A stretch of 64,000 nt of DNA from Labilithrix luteola (GTDB lineage Bacteria; Myxococcota_A; Polyangia; Polyangiales; Polyangiaceae), in the NCBI RefSeq assembly GCF_001263205.1, contig NZ_CP012333.1, forward strand, positions 6,190,501 to 6,254,500, in the 5' to 3' direction. The position numbers and the translations under genes were made by a program. Positions within the stretch are counted from its first letter, which is position 1. Each line of letters begins with the position of its first letter. Below the pieces are notes generated by a model. The model was not told the origin of the DNA and did not search any database. It saw only the letters and a program-made list of their open reading frames with translations. Of this stretch, positions 1-8,625 are shown piece after piece.

Positions 1-728
1 TCACCGAAGTGCCCGTTCGCATCGAGGGTCTTCCGCGCGCGCTCGACGGGTACGTCATCGTCCAGGTCTCCGATCTCCACGGCGGCACCTTCGTGGGCGA
101 GGCCGATCTGAATCGCGGCTTCGAGCTCGTTCGACAGGCGCGCCCCGATCTGCTCGTGGCCACGGGCGACCTCGTCGACTTCGACCCGGGCTTCGCTCCG
201 ATGATCGCCTCGCGCCTCGCGGACGTTGCCGCTCGAGACGGGGCTTTCGCCGTTCTCGGCAACCATGACCACTACGCCGACGCGCCGGCCGTTCTCGATG
301 CGCTCGCGCGTGCTCGCATCACGGCCCTCGTCGACGACGCGCGCATCCTCCGCGCAGGAGACGGTGGTGGCTTCGCGCTGCTGGGCACGAACGACCTCTC
401 CGCGCCGAGGTTCGGAGGGCGCGCCCCCGATCTGGGCCGAGCGCTCGCCGCGGCCCATCCCGATCGGCCCCGCATCCTGCTCGCCCACCAGCCGAGGCAG
501 TTCGACGAAGCGGCAGGAAAGATCGCCCTGCAGCTGAGCGGTCACACCCACGGCATGCAGTTCGACTTCGCAGCCTCAGCGTTTCGGATCGCCCGCCGCT
601 ACGTTGCGGGACGCTACGACAAGGATGGCTCGGTTCTCTGGGTGAACCGCGGCTTCGGGGTGACCGGGCCTCCGTCGCGCGTCGGCGTCAGGCCTGAAAT
701 CACGAAGATCGTGCTCGTTTCCGCTTGA
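1..728 (+). CDS. Metallophosphoesterase, C-terminal part (5' end outside window)
   Basis: Calcineurin-like metallophosphoesterase of the YkuE type. The dimetal-site motifs are all visible: SDLHGG, then GDLVDF, GNHDHY and finally GHTHG, in the usual order and spacing. The segment just before SDLHGG (LPxALDGYxIVQ) is typical of membrane-anchored members, whose N-terminal membrane segments would lie upstream of the window. The frame is open to the first bases (ACC GAA before the GTG at 9), so that GTG is probably internal and the gene is cut by the window edge. In the family these enzymes hydrolyse phosphomonoesters or lipid-linked pyrophosphates at the membrane; the substrate here is unknown. 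Confidence 0.85.
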   Translation, partial: TEVPVRIEGLPRALDGYVIVQVSDLHGGTFVGEADLNRGFELVRQARPDLLVATGDLVDFDPGFAPMIASRLADVAARDGAFAVLGNHDHYADAPAVLDALARARITALVDDARILRAGDGGGFALLGTNDLSAPRFGGRAPDLGRALAAAHPDRPRILLAHQPRQFDEAAGKIALQLSGHTHGMQFDFAASAFRIARRYVAGRYDKDGSVLWVNRGFGVTGPPSRVGVRPEITKIVLVSA

Positions 729-815
729 GCTCGTTGCGCGAGATCATCCCGCTGCCGGTCTTGTCCGGCTAACCTACGCGACTATACTTTCGAGCTCGAG
801 GGTAAGGATCAAACG

Positions 816-1691
816 ATGGACGTCGATAGCGTGCTGGCTCTCGCGACCCGGGCCCGTGGCAAAGCCAAGCGTGTCCTGCTCCGCGCTCCTTTCATCAAGC
901 AGTGGTCGGAACAACGCTACTTCGCCGCCCGCGGGCGACACGTCGACGACAGGCCGTGGCTCGAACGCGGTCGCTTCGGGGTTCTCGAGGATCTCCGTCA
1001 GGGCTTCTTCGCGCAGCGTGACGGCTCGGACATGCTCCCGGCCGACGTCGTCGACGTGGCCGACCGCTTCGTCCAGCGCCTCAAGGCGGATACCTCGAAC
1101 AAGCCTTGCGTGCGCATCTCGCCGGCCGATCTCGCAGCCGACCCGGCGCTCTTCAAGTGGGGCCTCTCCGACGCGAACCTCGATCTCGCCGAGTGCTACA
1201 TCGGCCTGCCCGTCCACTACCTCGGCGTCGAGGTGAAGCGCGAACGGCCCGACGGCGTCGCGACCGAAGTTCGCCAGTGGCACATCGACGTCGAGGATCG
1301 CCGGATGATGAAGATCATCGTCTACCTGAGCGACGTCGACGAAGGCTGCGGCCCCTTCGAGTACCTCGATCGACAGCGCACGCGCCGCGCCGTCGCGGGC
1401 CTCAACTACTGGTCGGGCTTCGTGCCGGACGCGAACATGGCCTCGGCCGTCGATACGGGGGAATGGCTCCGCGCGACCGGTTCACGCTTCACCTCGGTGT
1501 TCGTCGACACGTGTCGACTGTTCCACCGCGCCAAGCCCCCCACCACGACCGATCGCTACTCGATGACGTTCTCGTACTCGAGCACCACGCCGTACCAGGT
1601 GTTCCCCGAGTTCATGCAGACGCGCAAGACGATGCTCGCGCTCCGCTCGCAGCTCACGAAGCGCCAGCGTCGGGCTTCGATGATGGAGTGA
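816..1691 (+). CDS. Phytanoyl-CoA dioxygenase-like 2OG-Fe(II) oxygenase
   Basis: A 291-residue soluble protein. QWHIDVED carries a candidate HxD pair (His156, Asp158), and LFHRAKPPTTTDRYSM supplies a distal His (about 237) and an Arg about ten residues later, the facial triad and 2-oxoglutarate-anchoring pattern of the double-stranded beta-helix dioxygenases. KIIVYLSDVDEGCGPFEYL between them matches the strand that follows HxD in the phytanoyl-CoA dioxygenase branch. No signal peptide is visible. The ATG at 816 follows a short AAGGAT stretch. The last 38 bp overlap the 3' end of the convergent acetyltransferase gene. The substrate cannot be inferred from the neighbours. Confidence 0.7.
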   Translation: MDVDSVLALATRARGKAKRVLLRAPFIKQWSEQRYFAARGRHVDDRPWLERGRFGVLEDLRQGFFAQRDGSDMLPADVVDVADRFVQRLKADTSNKPCVRISPADLAADPALFKWGLSDANLDLAECYIGLPVHYLGVEVKRERPDGVATEVRQWHIDVEDRRMMKIIVYLSDVDEGCGPFEYLDRQRTRRAVAGLNYWSGFVPDANMASAVDTGEWLRATGSRFTSVFVDTCRLFHRAKPPTTTDRYSMTFSYSSTTPYQVFPEFMQTRKTMLALRSQLTKRQRRASMME

Positions 1692-2451
1692 CGGCGCCGT
1701 TGGCGTGCACGCCGTTCGCGCCGTTCGCGCCGTTCGCACTAGCCGCGTGGCTCGATCCTTTCGGGGTCGAGCCATTGGCGTGCGTACCGTCATCGATGGC
1801 GCCGTTGCTCGCGCGAGCAACGTGACCGCCAAGCGGCGCGTGTTCGCCGTTGGCCTGGGCGAGTGCATCGACGCCGGCGGCCTTGCTCGGGACGATCTTG
1901 AGCACCTTGGCCGGAATGCCGGCGGCCACCGCGCCGGGAGGTAGGTCGGTGACGACGACGGCGTTGGCGCCGATGATCGCGCCGCGACCGATGCGCACCG
2001 GCCCGAGGATGCGGGCGCCGCATCCGATGACGACGTCGTCTTCGATGATCGGGTAGCCGTTGTCTTTGGCGGTGCCGACCGTGTTGTTCCCGAGGAACTT
2101 CACGCGTGCGCCGATCTTGGCGTCGCCGCCGATCACGATGCCGAGCGTGTGGGCGAAATTGACGCCCTCACCGAGCTCGACCTGATTTCCGATCTCGATG
2201 CCGTAAAACACGGTCTGGAAGAGCCGGAGGACACGGTTGGCGCCCGGAACATGCCAGCGACGCGCGGCCTCACGAAAACGACTCGCTGCGAGGACGGCGT
2301 AGCCGTCTTGCACCATGGCAGCCACGAGTGCGTCCTTGGCCTTGGGGACAGGGGCGCCTTCGGATGGCGTGCTGTAGCGCGTGAGCGCAACGCCGTAGGC
2401 ATCCGTGACGAGCTGTTTGATGAGGCCCATGCTTATGCAGTGTAGCGACAT
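1654..2451 (-). CDS. Serine acetyltransferase-like hexapeptide-repeat acyltransferase
   Basis: A left-handed beta-helix acetyltransferase resembling CysE/EpsC but without the full N-terminal SATase domain. The helix spans about residues 90-185, with FAHTLGIVIGG containing the likely catalytic His, then GNNTVG and IIEDDVVIGCGARILG, ending in the AAGIPAKVLK capping segment common to CysE. A long tail after residue 195 is rich in Ala-Asn-Gly repeats and has no family counterpart. It is the last gene of an operon after a sugar transferase and a VanY-like lipoprotein, so O-acetylation of a polysaccharide is as plausible as cysteine synthesis. An alternative ATG at 2430 (MGLIKQL) is possible; neither start has a strong RBS. 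Confidence 0.7.
   Translation of the reverse strand: MSLHCISMGLIKQLVTDAYGVALTRYSTPSEGAPVPKAKDALVAAMVQDGYAVLAASRFREAARRWHVPGANRVLRLFQTVFYGIEIGNQVELGEGVNFAHTLGIVIGGDAKIGARVKFLGNNTVGTAKDNGYPIIEDDVVIGCGARILGPVRIGRGAIIGANAVVVTDLPPGAVAAGIPAKVLKIVPSKAAGVDALAQANGEHAPLGGHVARASNGAIDDGTHANGSTPKGSSHAASANGANGANGVHANGAVTPSSKPDAGAS
1700..1736. repeat. Imperfect 9-bp tandem repeat in acetyltransferase tail
   Basis: Several near-identical copies of a GCGCCGTTC-type unit lie head to tail in the 3' end of the acetyltransferase gene. On the minus strand they encode Ala-Asn-Gly repeats. Such short GC-rich units expand and contract easily, so tail length probably varies between strains (inference). Confidence 0.6.
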
Positions 2452-2484
2452 GCATGCCAGGGCTCAATTGCCCGTGGCAGTCTT

Positions 2485-3492
2485 TCACGCGACTGTTGCC
2501 CGTGCGTGGGTGACGCGATTGGACGCTCGACGAGCACGACCGCGCGCTGCCAGGACGAGCGTTGCGAAGCCCAACGCGATCGGGATGCCGGACGAGCCTG
2601 ACGAGCCGTCTCGACCGGCACCGGCGTACGCCACCGAGCACCCGTCCTCGCTCGCAGGAGCCACTGGAGCGGCCTCCGTTGTCTTGGGCGGGGGCTCGCC
2701 CGCATCCGGCACGGGAGCGGGCGGAGAAGGCGCGCTGGCGTCGGGCTGCGCGCAATCAGGACCTTTCGGAAAGCCTCCGACGGGAGAGAGTGCGATCCGT
2801 TTCTCGGTGTCGGCGCCGTAGAGCGAGTCCTCGTCGATGCGATCGTCCGGATGGTTCACGTTCCAGAGCTTCTGGAACGCGAGCACGGAGAGGCCCGTGA
2901 GCTCGACCTTACCGTCGCCGATGTAATCGAAGTGCACCGGATCGCTCGCGCCGAGCCACTTCATCTCGTTCGCTTCCATCGCCGGGCGCCAGCCGCTGCT
3001 GTCGTCCACGTCCACCGCGAGACCCGACTCGTGGTTGCTCTTGCCCGGCGCCGCCGCAAGGCTGATGCCGCAACGACCGGCCTTGTACCACTGGTAGAGC
3101 AGGTACTGCTGCGGGAGCGTGCGCAGCGCCGAGTTGATCGTCATCGTGGTCCCGCGCTGCTGTTGTGCCTTCTCGATGGCCTTCGCCGCGGGCGTCTGCA
3201 GATAGGGGAACACGGCATCTTCGAGCGTGAGCCCGTCGATGCCGTCGATACGCTCGAGCGTGCCCGGCTGAAGGCACTGGATCTCCTCCACGAGCTGCGT
3301 GGCGAGGCCCTTCACCGACGTGGTGGAGCAGCTCGCGTCGATCGCGTCGGAGACGGGATCGGTATCGCTGAGCGCTGCACGCACGCTGTCCACGTTCTCC
3401 TCGTCGTCGGGGCGAGACGAATCGCCCGCGCCCCCGCACCCGGCGATCGAGCCGAGGGAGGCGGTCAGCAGAACGAGCGTGAGCGCACGCAT
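2485..3492 (-). CDS. VanY-like D-Ala-D-Ala carboxypeptidase lipoprotein with MYXO-CTERM-like tail
   Basis: Starts at MRALTLVLLTASLGSIAGCGG, a signal peptide with a Cys lipobox; the longer upstream frame overlaps the preceding gene and is not needed. The central domain holds SNHESGLAVDVDD and SDPVHFDYIG, the zinc-ligand motifs (HxxxxxxD ... H) of VanY/DacB peptidases that trim peptidoglycan stem peptides in the periplasm. A Pro/Ala/Glu-rich linker follows, then DGCSVAYAG, a hydrophobic stretch (IPIALGFATLVLAA) and an Arg-rich end, which fits the MYXO-CTERM sorting signal. The start lies 22 bp after the sugar transferase stop, so co-transcription is likely. Having both a lipobox and a C-terminal sorting signal is unusual. 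Confidence 0.75.
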   Translation of the reverse strand: MRALTLVLLTASLGSIAGCGGAGDSSRPDDEENVDSVRAALSDTDPVSDAIDASCSTTSVKGLATQLVEEIQCLQPGTLERIDGIDGLTLEDAVFPYLQTPAAKAIEKAQQQRGTTMTINSALRTLPQQYLLYQWYKAGRCGISLAAAPGKSNHESGLAVDVDDSSGWRPAMEANEMKWLGASDPVHFDYIGDGKVELTGLSVLAFQKLWNVNHPDDRIDEDSLYGADTEKRIALSPVGGFPKGPDCAQPDASAPSPPAPVPDAGEPPPKTTEAAPVAPASEDGCSVAYAGAGRDGSSGSSGIPIALGFATLVLAARGRARRASNRVTHARATVA

Positions 3493-3514
3493 GGCAAGCG
3501 CGCTCACGTCGAAC

Positions 3515-5911
3515 TCAGACGCCGGAGCCCTTGACGACGACGCCGAAGGTCTTGGCCAGAATGTGGATGTCGAGCCATGGAGACCAGTTTCGCACGTAAT
3601 AGACGTCGATCTGAACTCGTTGGGCAAACGACGTGGCGTTGCGGTCGGAGACCTGCCACATGCCCGTCATTCCGGGAGGGGCGCGGAGGATGATCTTCTC
3701 CTGACCGCCCATCTCGGTCATCTCGCGTTCGATGTAAGGGCGCGGACCGACGAGGCTCATGTCGCCGTTGACGACGTTCAGGAGCTGCGGGAACTCGTCG
3801 AGGCTGAACTTCCGGAGGATGCGCCCGATGCGTGTGACGCGCGGGTCTTTCCGGAGCTTGTGGTAAATCTCGTACTCCGCTCGCAGCGCCGGATCGGCGT
3901 CGAGGATCGCCTTGAGGCGCGCCTCGCCGTCGCCGTGCATCGTGCGGAACTTGTACGCCTTGAAGTGCTCGCCATCACGGCCGAGGCGCTTCTGCGTGTA
4001 GAAGACCGGTCCCTTCGAATCGAGCTTGATGAGAAGCCCGATCAGAAGGAGGAACGGCAAGACGAACAGGATGCCGGCGCCGGTGAGCGCCACGTCCATC
4101 ACGCGCTTGGCGAGACGCGGACCCGGAAGGAGCAGCTGCTGGCGGACTTCGACGCCGAGGATGCCGCCGAGGTTCTTGGCGGGAACGCCGAGCGTGGCGA
4201 AGCCGAAGAGGTCGGGGATCATCAGCAGGTGGCTGAATTTGCCGCCGACGCGCTCGACGATCTGCAAGAGCTTCGGTCCGTCGACGCCGGGCATGGCGAC
4301 GACCGCGTACGGGATTTTCAGGCGCTGCGCGAGGATCGGAGCGAGCGAGAGATCGCCGACGATCGGAACGCCCTCGACCTCGGCGAACTTGCCGCGCGGG
4401 AAGAGCGACGCTTCCGCCGTGGCGCGCGGCAGCTTCACCTGGCTCTCGGGGCCGAGGAACTCGTCCGTTGCCTTCGAGTGCCACGGCGGCGGCTGCGACG
4501 TGGGGAGGTGATCCGAGCTGATGGGGCCGCTCGGGATGTCGTTATCCGGTCCGAAGATGTCGTCGGCGAGCGCGCTGCGCTGCGAATCGCTCATGAAGTG
4601 CGCGGCGGACACGTTGACCGAGTAGACGTCCATCACCTCGTTCGTGAAGCTCGCCCGCAGCGTGCCGTGCTTGGCGTGGTCGTCGTCGAGCATCATCACG
4701 GGCTTGAGGCCCGAGCGCGGCTGCGCCTTGAGCGTGCGAACGATGAGACGGCCTGTTTTCGCGGCTCCGAGCACGCACACAGGGATGCCCCACCACGGCT
4801 GCACGCACAGCGTGTTGCGCACGAGCGAGCGGACCAGGGGCACGAGGAAGAGCGTGGCGAGCCACCACACGCCGCGCACGAACACGCCCCACTTCACGAT
4901 CGGCAAGTTGCCGAGCGTCGAGAGCAGCGAGGCGCCGAGGTGCACGAGTGAGGTCGAGAAGACGATGTCGCGGATCTCGTCGGGCGTGCTCTTCGCCATC
5001 GGCGAGTAGAGCTCGAGGCCGAGGAAGGTCAGCAGGCACAATCCGATCGAGGGGCCGACGACGAGCCACGAGCTCCAGTCGATCTCGCCGAGGTCGGCGT
5101 AGGTCCGGGCCCAGTGAACGCTGCTCGCGATGATCGCGGCGAGCAGGAGCGCGAAGATGTCGGAGAAGAGGAGGGTGGCCATCGTGCGGCCGGGACGGGT
5201 GAGGACCTTGAGGCCCGCGACGTCCTTGTTTTCTCGTGCCGCGACGGACACGTCCGTCGTGACGTTGCCCGCCTTGGTGCGAAGGCGGAGCTGCTCCACG
5301 AGCGCGCGCGCGATCGCCTCCTCGCTGCAGGCCCCCATCGACACGAGGATGCGGCCGATCTGACCTCCGCGTTCCTCCTGGATCGCGATCGCCTTGTCGA
5401 CCACCTCGCTGCCGATCGAGCCATTTCGGATGAGGATCTGGCAAAGGAGGGTGCTGTTCTCCTTCGGCTTGGTCGTCATCGACCCGCCGAGCAAGTCGCC
5501 GTGCGGGATGCGGATGATGGGCGGAACGATCTCGGGCTTGAGGATGCCCGCCACCATTTCTTCGGGCACGAGGGGCGGGGGCGGGGGCGTGCCTGCCGCG
5601 GGCGTGATCTTCGGGATCACGGGCGCGATCATGCCGACGAGCGTCGACGCCAGCGGCAACGGCGTGCCCGAATGGGGCGTGCGCCGGCGCGGAACGATGG
5701 GCGGCGGACTGCCCGCGATCATGGTCGCCACGGTCGAGGGGCGAGGCGGCACGGACGCCGGTCGAGGTCGCGGGGACACGGGCTCATCGTCGAGCGCCGA
5801 CGGAGAAGTCGGCGGCGCTGCCGGGATCGGCCCCATCACCACGCCCGCTGCGACCGGCGATGGCCTCGGCTTGGAAGACGGACCGGCCATCGTCGCGGTC
5901 GTGTTGGCCAT
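3515..5911 (-). CDS. Exopolysaccharide priming polyprenyl-phosphate sugar transferase with N-terminal MshEN/T2SSE_N-like domain
   Basis: A 798-residue inner-membrane enzyme. Residues 600-798 are a complete bacterial sugar transferase (WbaP/WcaJ type): a membrane hairpin at about 608-628, then KGPVFYTQKRLGRDG, YKFRTM, the KDPRVTRIGR block, SLDEFPQLLNV and LVGPRP. Residues 246-365 carry several membrane segments and 375-410 a nucleotide-binding-like fold (VLGAAKTGR), as in EPS_sugtrans proteins. A roughly 100-residue polar insertion (415-515) is extra. Residues 1-150 are Pro/Ala-rich disordered sequence, and 152-210 resemble the N-terminal domain of type II secretion ATPases (GRILVSMGACSEEAIARAL). 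The enzyme would load the first sugar phosphate onto undecaprenyl phosphate. It heads the minus-strand operon with the VanY-like and acetyltransferase genes. Confidence 0.9.
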   Translation of the reverse strand: MANTTATMAGPSSKPRPSPVAAGVVMGPIPAAPPTSPSALDDEPVSPRPRPASVPPRPSTVATMIAGSPPPIVPRRRTPHSGTPLPLASTLVGMIAPVIPKITPAAGTPPPPPLVPEEMVAGILKPEIVPPIIRIPHGDLLGGSMTTKPKENSTLLCQILIRNGSIGSEVVDKAIAIQEERGGQIGRILVSMGACSEEAIARALVEQLRLRTKAGNVTTDVSVAARENKDVAGLKVLTRPGRTMATLLFSDIFALLLAAIIASSVHWARTYADLGEIDWSSWLVVGPSIGLCLLTFLGLELYSPMAKSTPDEIRDIVFSTSLVHLGASLLSTLGNLPIVKWGVFVRGVWWLATLFLVPLVRSLVRNTLCVQPWWGIPVCVLGAAKTGRLIVRTLKAQPRSGLKPVMMLDDDHAKHGTLRASFTNEVMDVYSVNVSAAHFMSDSQRSALADDIFGPDNDIPSGPISSDHLPTSQPPPWHSKATDEFLGPESQVKLPRATAEASLFPRGKFAEVEGVPIVGDLSLAPILAQRLKIPYAVVAMPGVDGPKLLQIVERVGGKFSHLLMIPDLFGFATLGVPAKNLGGILGVEVRQQLLLPGPRLAKRVMDVALTGAGILFVLPFLLLIGLLIKLDSKGPVFYTQKRLGRDGEHFKAYKFRTMHGDGEARLKAILDADPALRAEYEIYHKLRKDPRVTRIGRILRKFSLDEFPQLLNVVNGDMSLVGPRPYIEREMTEMGGQEKIILRAPPGMTGMWQVSDRNATSFAQRVQIDVYYVRNWSPWLDIHILAKTFGVVVKGSGV

Positions 5912-6173
5912 GCCCGGCAGGACCGGGGTATCGCCATCCCCCGACTTGGCCTCGCCCGTCGCTTGGCCCGTCGCTTCGATCGCGTTCGGCCCCGAGCGGA
6001 CTTTGTGTCGTCGCCGTTCTCTCCGTCGCTACTCACGCGCGAAGTATAGACCGGGGGATCGGCTCGCTTCCAGCGCGGATCCGCCGCAGATCCGGGGCAA
6101 TTCGGCTTGCGTGGCGGGGCGCTCTCCGCCATGCGCGCTGGGATCGCGGCGCGCGTTGCACTCCCGAAACACA

Positions 6174-6218
6174 ACGACCGCCCCCGCGTGGCGCGGTTGG
6201 GCGGTCGGGCGGTCGTTC
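6174..6218 (-). terminator. Rho-independent-like hairpin after glyA
   Basis: An 11-bp perfect stem (AACGACCGCCC at 6174-6184 pairing with GGGCGGTCGTT at 6208-6218). A second GGGCGGTC at 6200-6207 allows an alternative pairing. It sits just past the glyA stop on the minus strand and is followed there by GTGTTT, a weak T tract. Confidence 0.6.
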
Positions 6219-6250
6219 TTAGCTCGGTCGTTGGAGCGAGCGGCGATGGA

Positions 6251-7528
6251 TCAGACGCGGAGGCCGGGAGCGGGGAACTTCTGGCAAAGCTCCTTCACCT
6301 CGCCGGCGACCTTCGCGATGAGCGCTTCGTCGGTGGGGCTCGCGACGACGCGATCGATCCACGCTGCGAGCGTGCGCATCTCGGCCTTGCCCATGCCGCG
6401 CGACGTGACGGCGGGCGTTCCGATGCGGATGCCCGAGGGATCGAACGGCTTGCGCGGATCGAAGGGGACGGCGTTGTAGTTCGCAACGATGCCCGCGCGG
6501 TCGAGGGCCTGCGCGGCGGGCTTGCCACCGATGCCCTTGCTCGTGACGTCGATCAGCATCAGGTGGTTGTCGGTGCCGCCGGTGGTGACGGCGAAGCCCT
6601 TCTCGACGAGGGCCTGGGCGAGCTCCTTGGCGTTCTCGACCACGTTCTTCGCGTAGGTCTTGTACGCGGGCTGGAGCGCTTCCTTCGCCGCGACGGCGAT
6701 GCCGGCCGTGGTGTGGTTGTGCGGTCCGCCCTGGAGGCCCGGGAAGACGGCCTTGTCGATCGCCGCTGCGTGCTGCTTCTTGCTGAAGATCATGCCGCCG
6801 CGCGGACCGCGGAAGGTCTTGTGTGTCGTCGACGTGACGACGTCGGCGATGCCGAAGGGCGAGGGGTGCTCGCCCGCGGCGACGAGACCCGCGATGTGCG
6901 CGATGTCGGCCGCGAGGATCGCGCCAACTTCGTCGGCGATCGCGCGGAACGCCGGGAAATCCAGCGTGCGCGGGTACGCCGTGGTGCCGGCCCAGATCAC
7001 CTTCGGGCGGTTCTCGAGGGCGAGCTTGCGGACTTCGTCCATGTCGATGCGGTGGTCTTCGCGGCGCACGCCGTAGGGCACGCTCTTGAAGTACTTGCCG
7101 GTGATCGAGACGCTGTGGCCGTGGGTGAGGTGGCCGCCGGCGGGGAGGCCGAGGCCCATGATGACGTCGCCCGGCTGGCAGAAGGCGAGGTACACGGCCA
7201 GGTTCGCCGGGCTGCCCGAGTAGGGCTGCACGTTCACGTGGATGTCATCTTCGCCGCCGATCGCCGCCGTGGCGCCGAAGAGCTTCTTCAGGCGGGCGAT
7301 GGCGAGCTCCTCGACCTGATCGATGACGGCCTGGCCCTCGTAGTAACGCTTGTGGGCGTAGCCTTCCGAGTACTTGTTGGTCAGGCAGGAGCCGGTTGCC
7401 TCCATGACCGCGCGCGACGCGTAGTTCTCGCTCGCGATGAGACGCATCGTCTCGTGTTCACGGCGGTTCTCTTCATCGATGAGGTTCGAGATTTCGGCGT
7501 CGACGTCGCGGAGATTTGCTTCGGCCAT
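6251..7528 (-). CDS. glyA: Serine hydroxymethyltransferase
   Basis: A 425-residue PLP enzyme that interconverts serine and glycine with tetrahydrofolate, the main source of one-carbon units. The whole family signature is present: RLIASENYAS, NKYSEGYAHKRYYEG, NVQPYSGSPAN, the Schiff-base lysine in STTHKTFRGPRGG, and FPGLQGGPHNH. The ATG at 7528 (MAEANLRDVDAEI) gives normal length; the open frame continues 125 codons further upstream, but that stretch overlaps the divergent gene and looks non-coding. It stands alone, with a hairpin downstream and a 76-bp divergent promoter region shared with the outer-membrane protein gene. Confidence 0.97.
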   Translation of the reverse strand: MAEANLRDVDAEISNLIDEENRREHETMRLIASENYASRAVMEATGSCLTNKYSEGYAHKRYYEGQAVIDQVEELAIARLKKLFGATAAIGGEDDIHVNVQPYSGSPANLAVYLAFCQPGDVIMGLGLPAGGHLTHGHSVSITGKYFKSVPYGVRREDHRIDMDEVRKLALENRPKVIWAGTTAYPRTLDFPAFRAIADEVGAILAADIAHIAGLVAAGEHPSPFGIADVVTSTTHKTFRGPRGGMIFSKKQHAAAIDKAVFPGLQGGPHNHTTAGIAVAAKEALQPAYKTYAKNVVENAKELAQALVEKGFAVTTGGTDNHLMLIDVTSKGIGGKPAAQALDRAGIVANYNAVPFDPRKPFDPSGIRIGTPAVTSRGMGKAEMRTLAAWIDRVVASPTDEALIAKVAGEVKELCQKFPAPGLRV

Positions 7529-7604
7529 GATGCCAGCGGGATACCCCACCTGGGTCGCCGCGTCACCTCTCGCCCCGACGGGTGAGCTCGTATATAGAGG
7601 AGCG

Positions 7605-8474
7605 ATGCCGGTTGGGCTGCGTTCGTCCGCTTCTCGAGCTGCGGGTTCATCACGAATGGCCTCGGGAATGACTGCGGTTCTCGCGTTCGCGCTGAGCTTG
7701 GGCTTGCCGCGGGTTGCTGCGGCGCAGGATGCCCCGACGGCGGCCGCTCCCACTTCCGCTCCTGCAGCGGAGATCAGCGCAAGTGCGAGCTCGAGCACGA
7801 GTCCGAGCGCGGCGGCCGAAGCCGCGGTCTCGGGAGCGCCCTCGCCGGACGTCACGCCGACCTCGAAACTTCCGGCGGCGGCCGAAGACCCGACGATGCG
7901 CAAGATCGAGCACCACTACCGCAACGGCGTGGTGCTCGGGGTCGCGCCGGGCGTCGGATTCGCCGGATCGAGCGGCTACCCGAACGACGCGAAGTTCATC
8001 GGCAACCCGGACTTCTTCTCGTCGTCGCCGCTCCTCGTCGGTTCGTCGACCACCATCTTCTTGCAGGGCGCGTTCACCGACTACGTGAGCTTCGGCCCGA
8101 TGGTGAACATCGCCACCTTCGAGAACGACAAGTGGCGGTCGACCGGGTGGGCCATCGGCTTCCGCGCTGACGCCTTTCCGCTCGTCGACCTGTTCCCCAC
8201 GCTGGCGAACATGTCGGCCTACCTTCAGGCCGGCTTCGGCACCACGGAGCTCCGAGCCAAAGGACCGTATCCGACCGCGGACGGGTCGCAGTCGTTCCTC
8301 GGCGGTGGTCTCCACCACGAGTTCCGCGCGTTCCGCCTGCTCGGAGGCCATGCCGCCTTCGGCCCTTACGTCGAATACGACGCCATCTTCTCCAAGCCTG
8401 CCGAGCGGCATTGGTTGACCGTCGGCTTGCGCCTCGCCTGGTACGGCGGAGCTGTGACGGCCGACAAGCGCTGA
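7605..8474 (+). CDS. Exported protein, probable outer-membrane beta-barrel
   Basis: Starts at ATG 7605 just after an AGGAG-like sequence in a TATATAGAGGAG context; ATG 7656 is an alternative. The N terminus has basic residues, a hydrophobic core (TAVLAFALSLGLP) and an AAAQ cleavage region. An Ala/Ser/Pro-rich linker of about 50 residues follows, then about 190 residues of alternating hydrophobic, Gly and aromatic sequence ending in HWLTVGLRLAWYGGAV, typical of a small barrel. No family is recognised. It lies 150 bp upstream of a Ser/Thr kinase on the same strand. Confidence 0.65.
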   Translation: MPVGLRSSASRAAGSSRMASGMTAVLAFALSLGLPRVAAAQDAPTAAAPTSAPAAEISASASSSTSPSAAAEAAVSGAPSPDVTPTSKLPAAAEDPTMRKIEHHYRNGVVLGVAPGVGFAGSSGYPNDAKFIGNPDFFSSSPLLVGSSTTIFLQGAFTDYVSFGPMVNIATFENDKWRSTGWAIGFRADAFPLVDLFPTLANMSAYLQAGFGTTELRAKGPYPTADGSQSFLGGGLHHEFRAFRLLGGHAAFGPYVEYDAIFSKPAERHWLTVGLRLAWYGGAVTADKR

Positions 8475-8625
8475 AAACCCGCCGATCGACGTGACGGCCG
8501 GCGCGCCCGCCCGCGCACCGTCCCCGCCGCCCAGGCCCACGTGCAGGCCGGTGTTCAGGTGCCCCCACCCCCGGCGAACGATTCGATGGGGGCTTTCGGC
8601 CTCGATCACTGTTATCGTTCGGGGC

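Noticed and set aside
3299..4951. Long plus-strand frame (550 codons) opposite the sugar transferase
   Set aside because: Its composition is Arg/Ala/Glu noise and the opposite strand encodes a well-recognised enzyme. High GC makes such antisense frames common.
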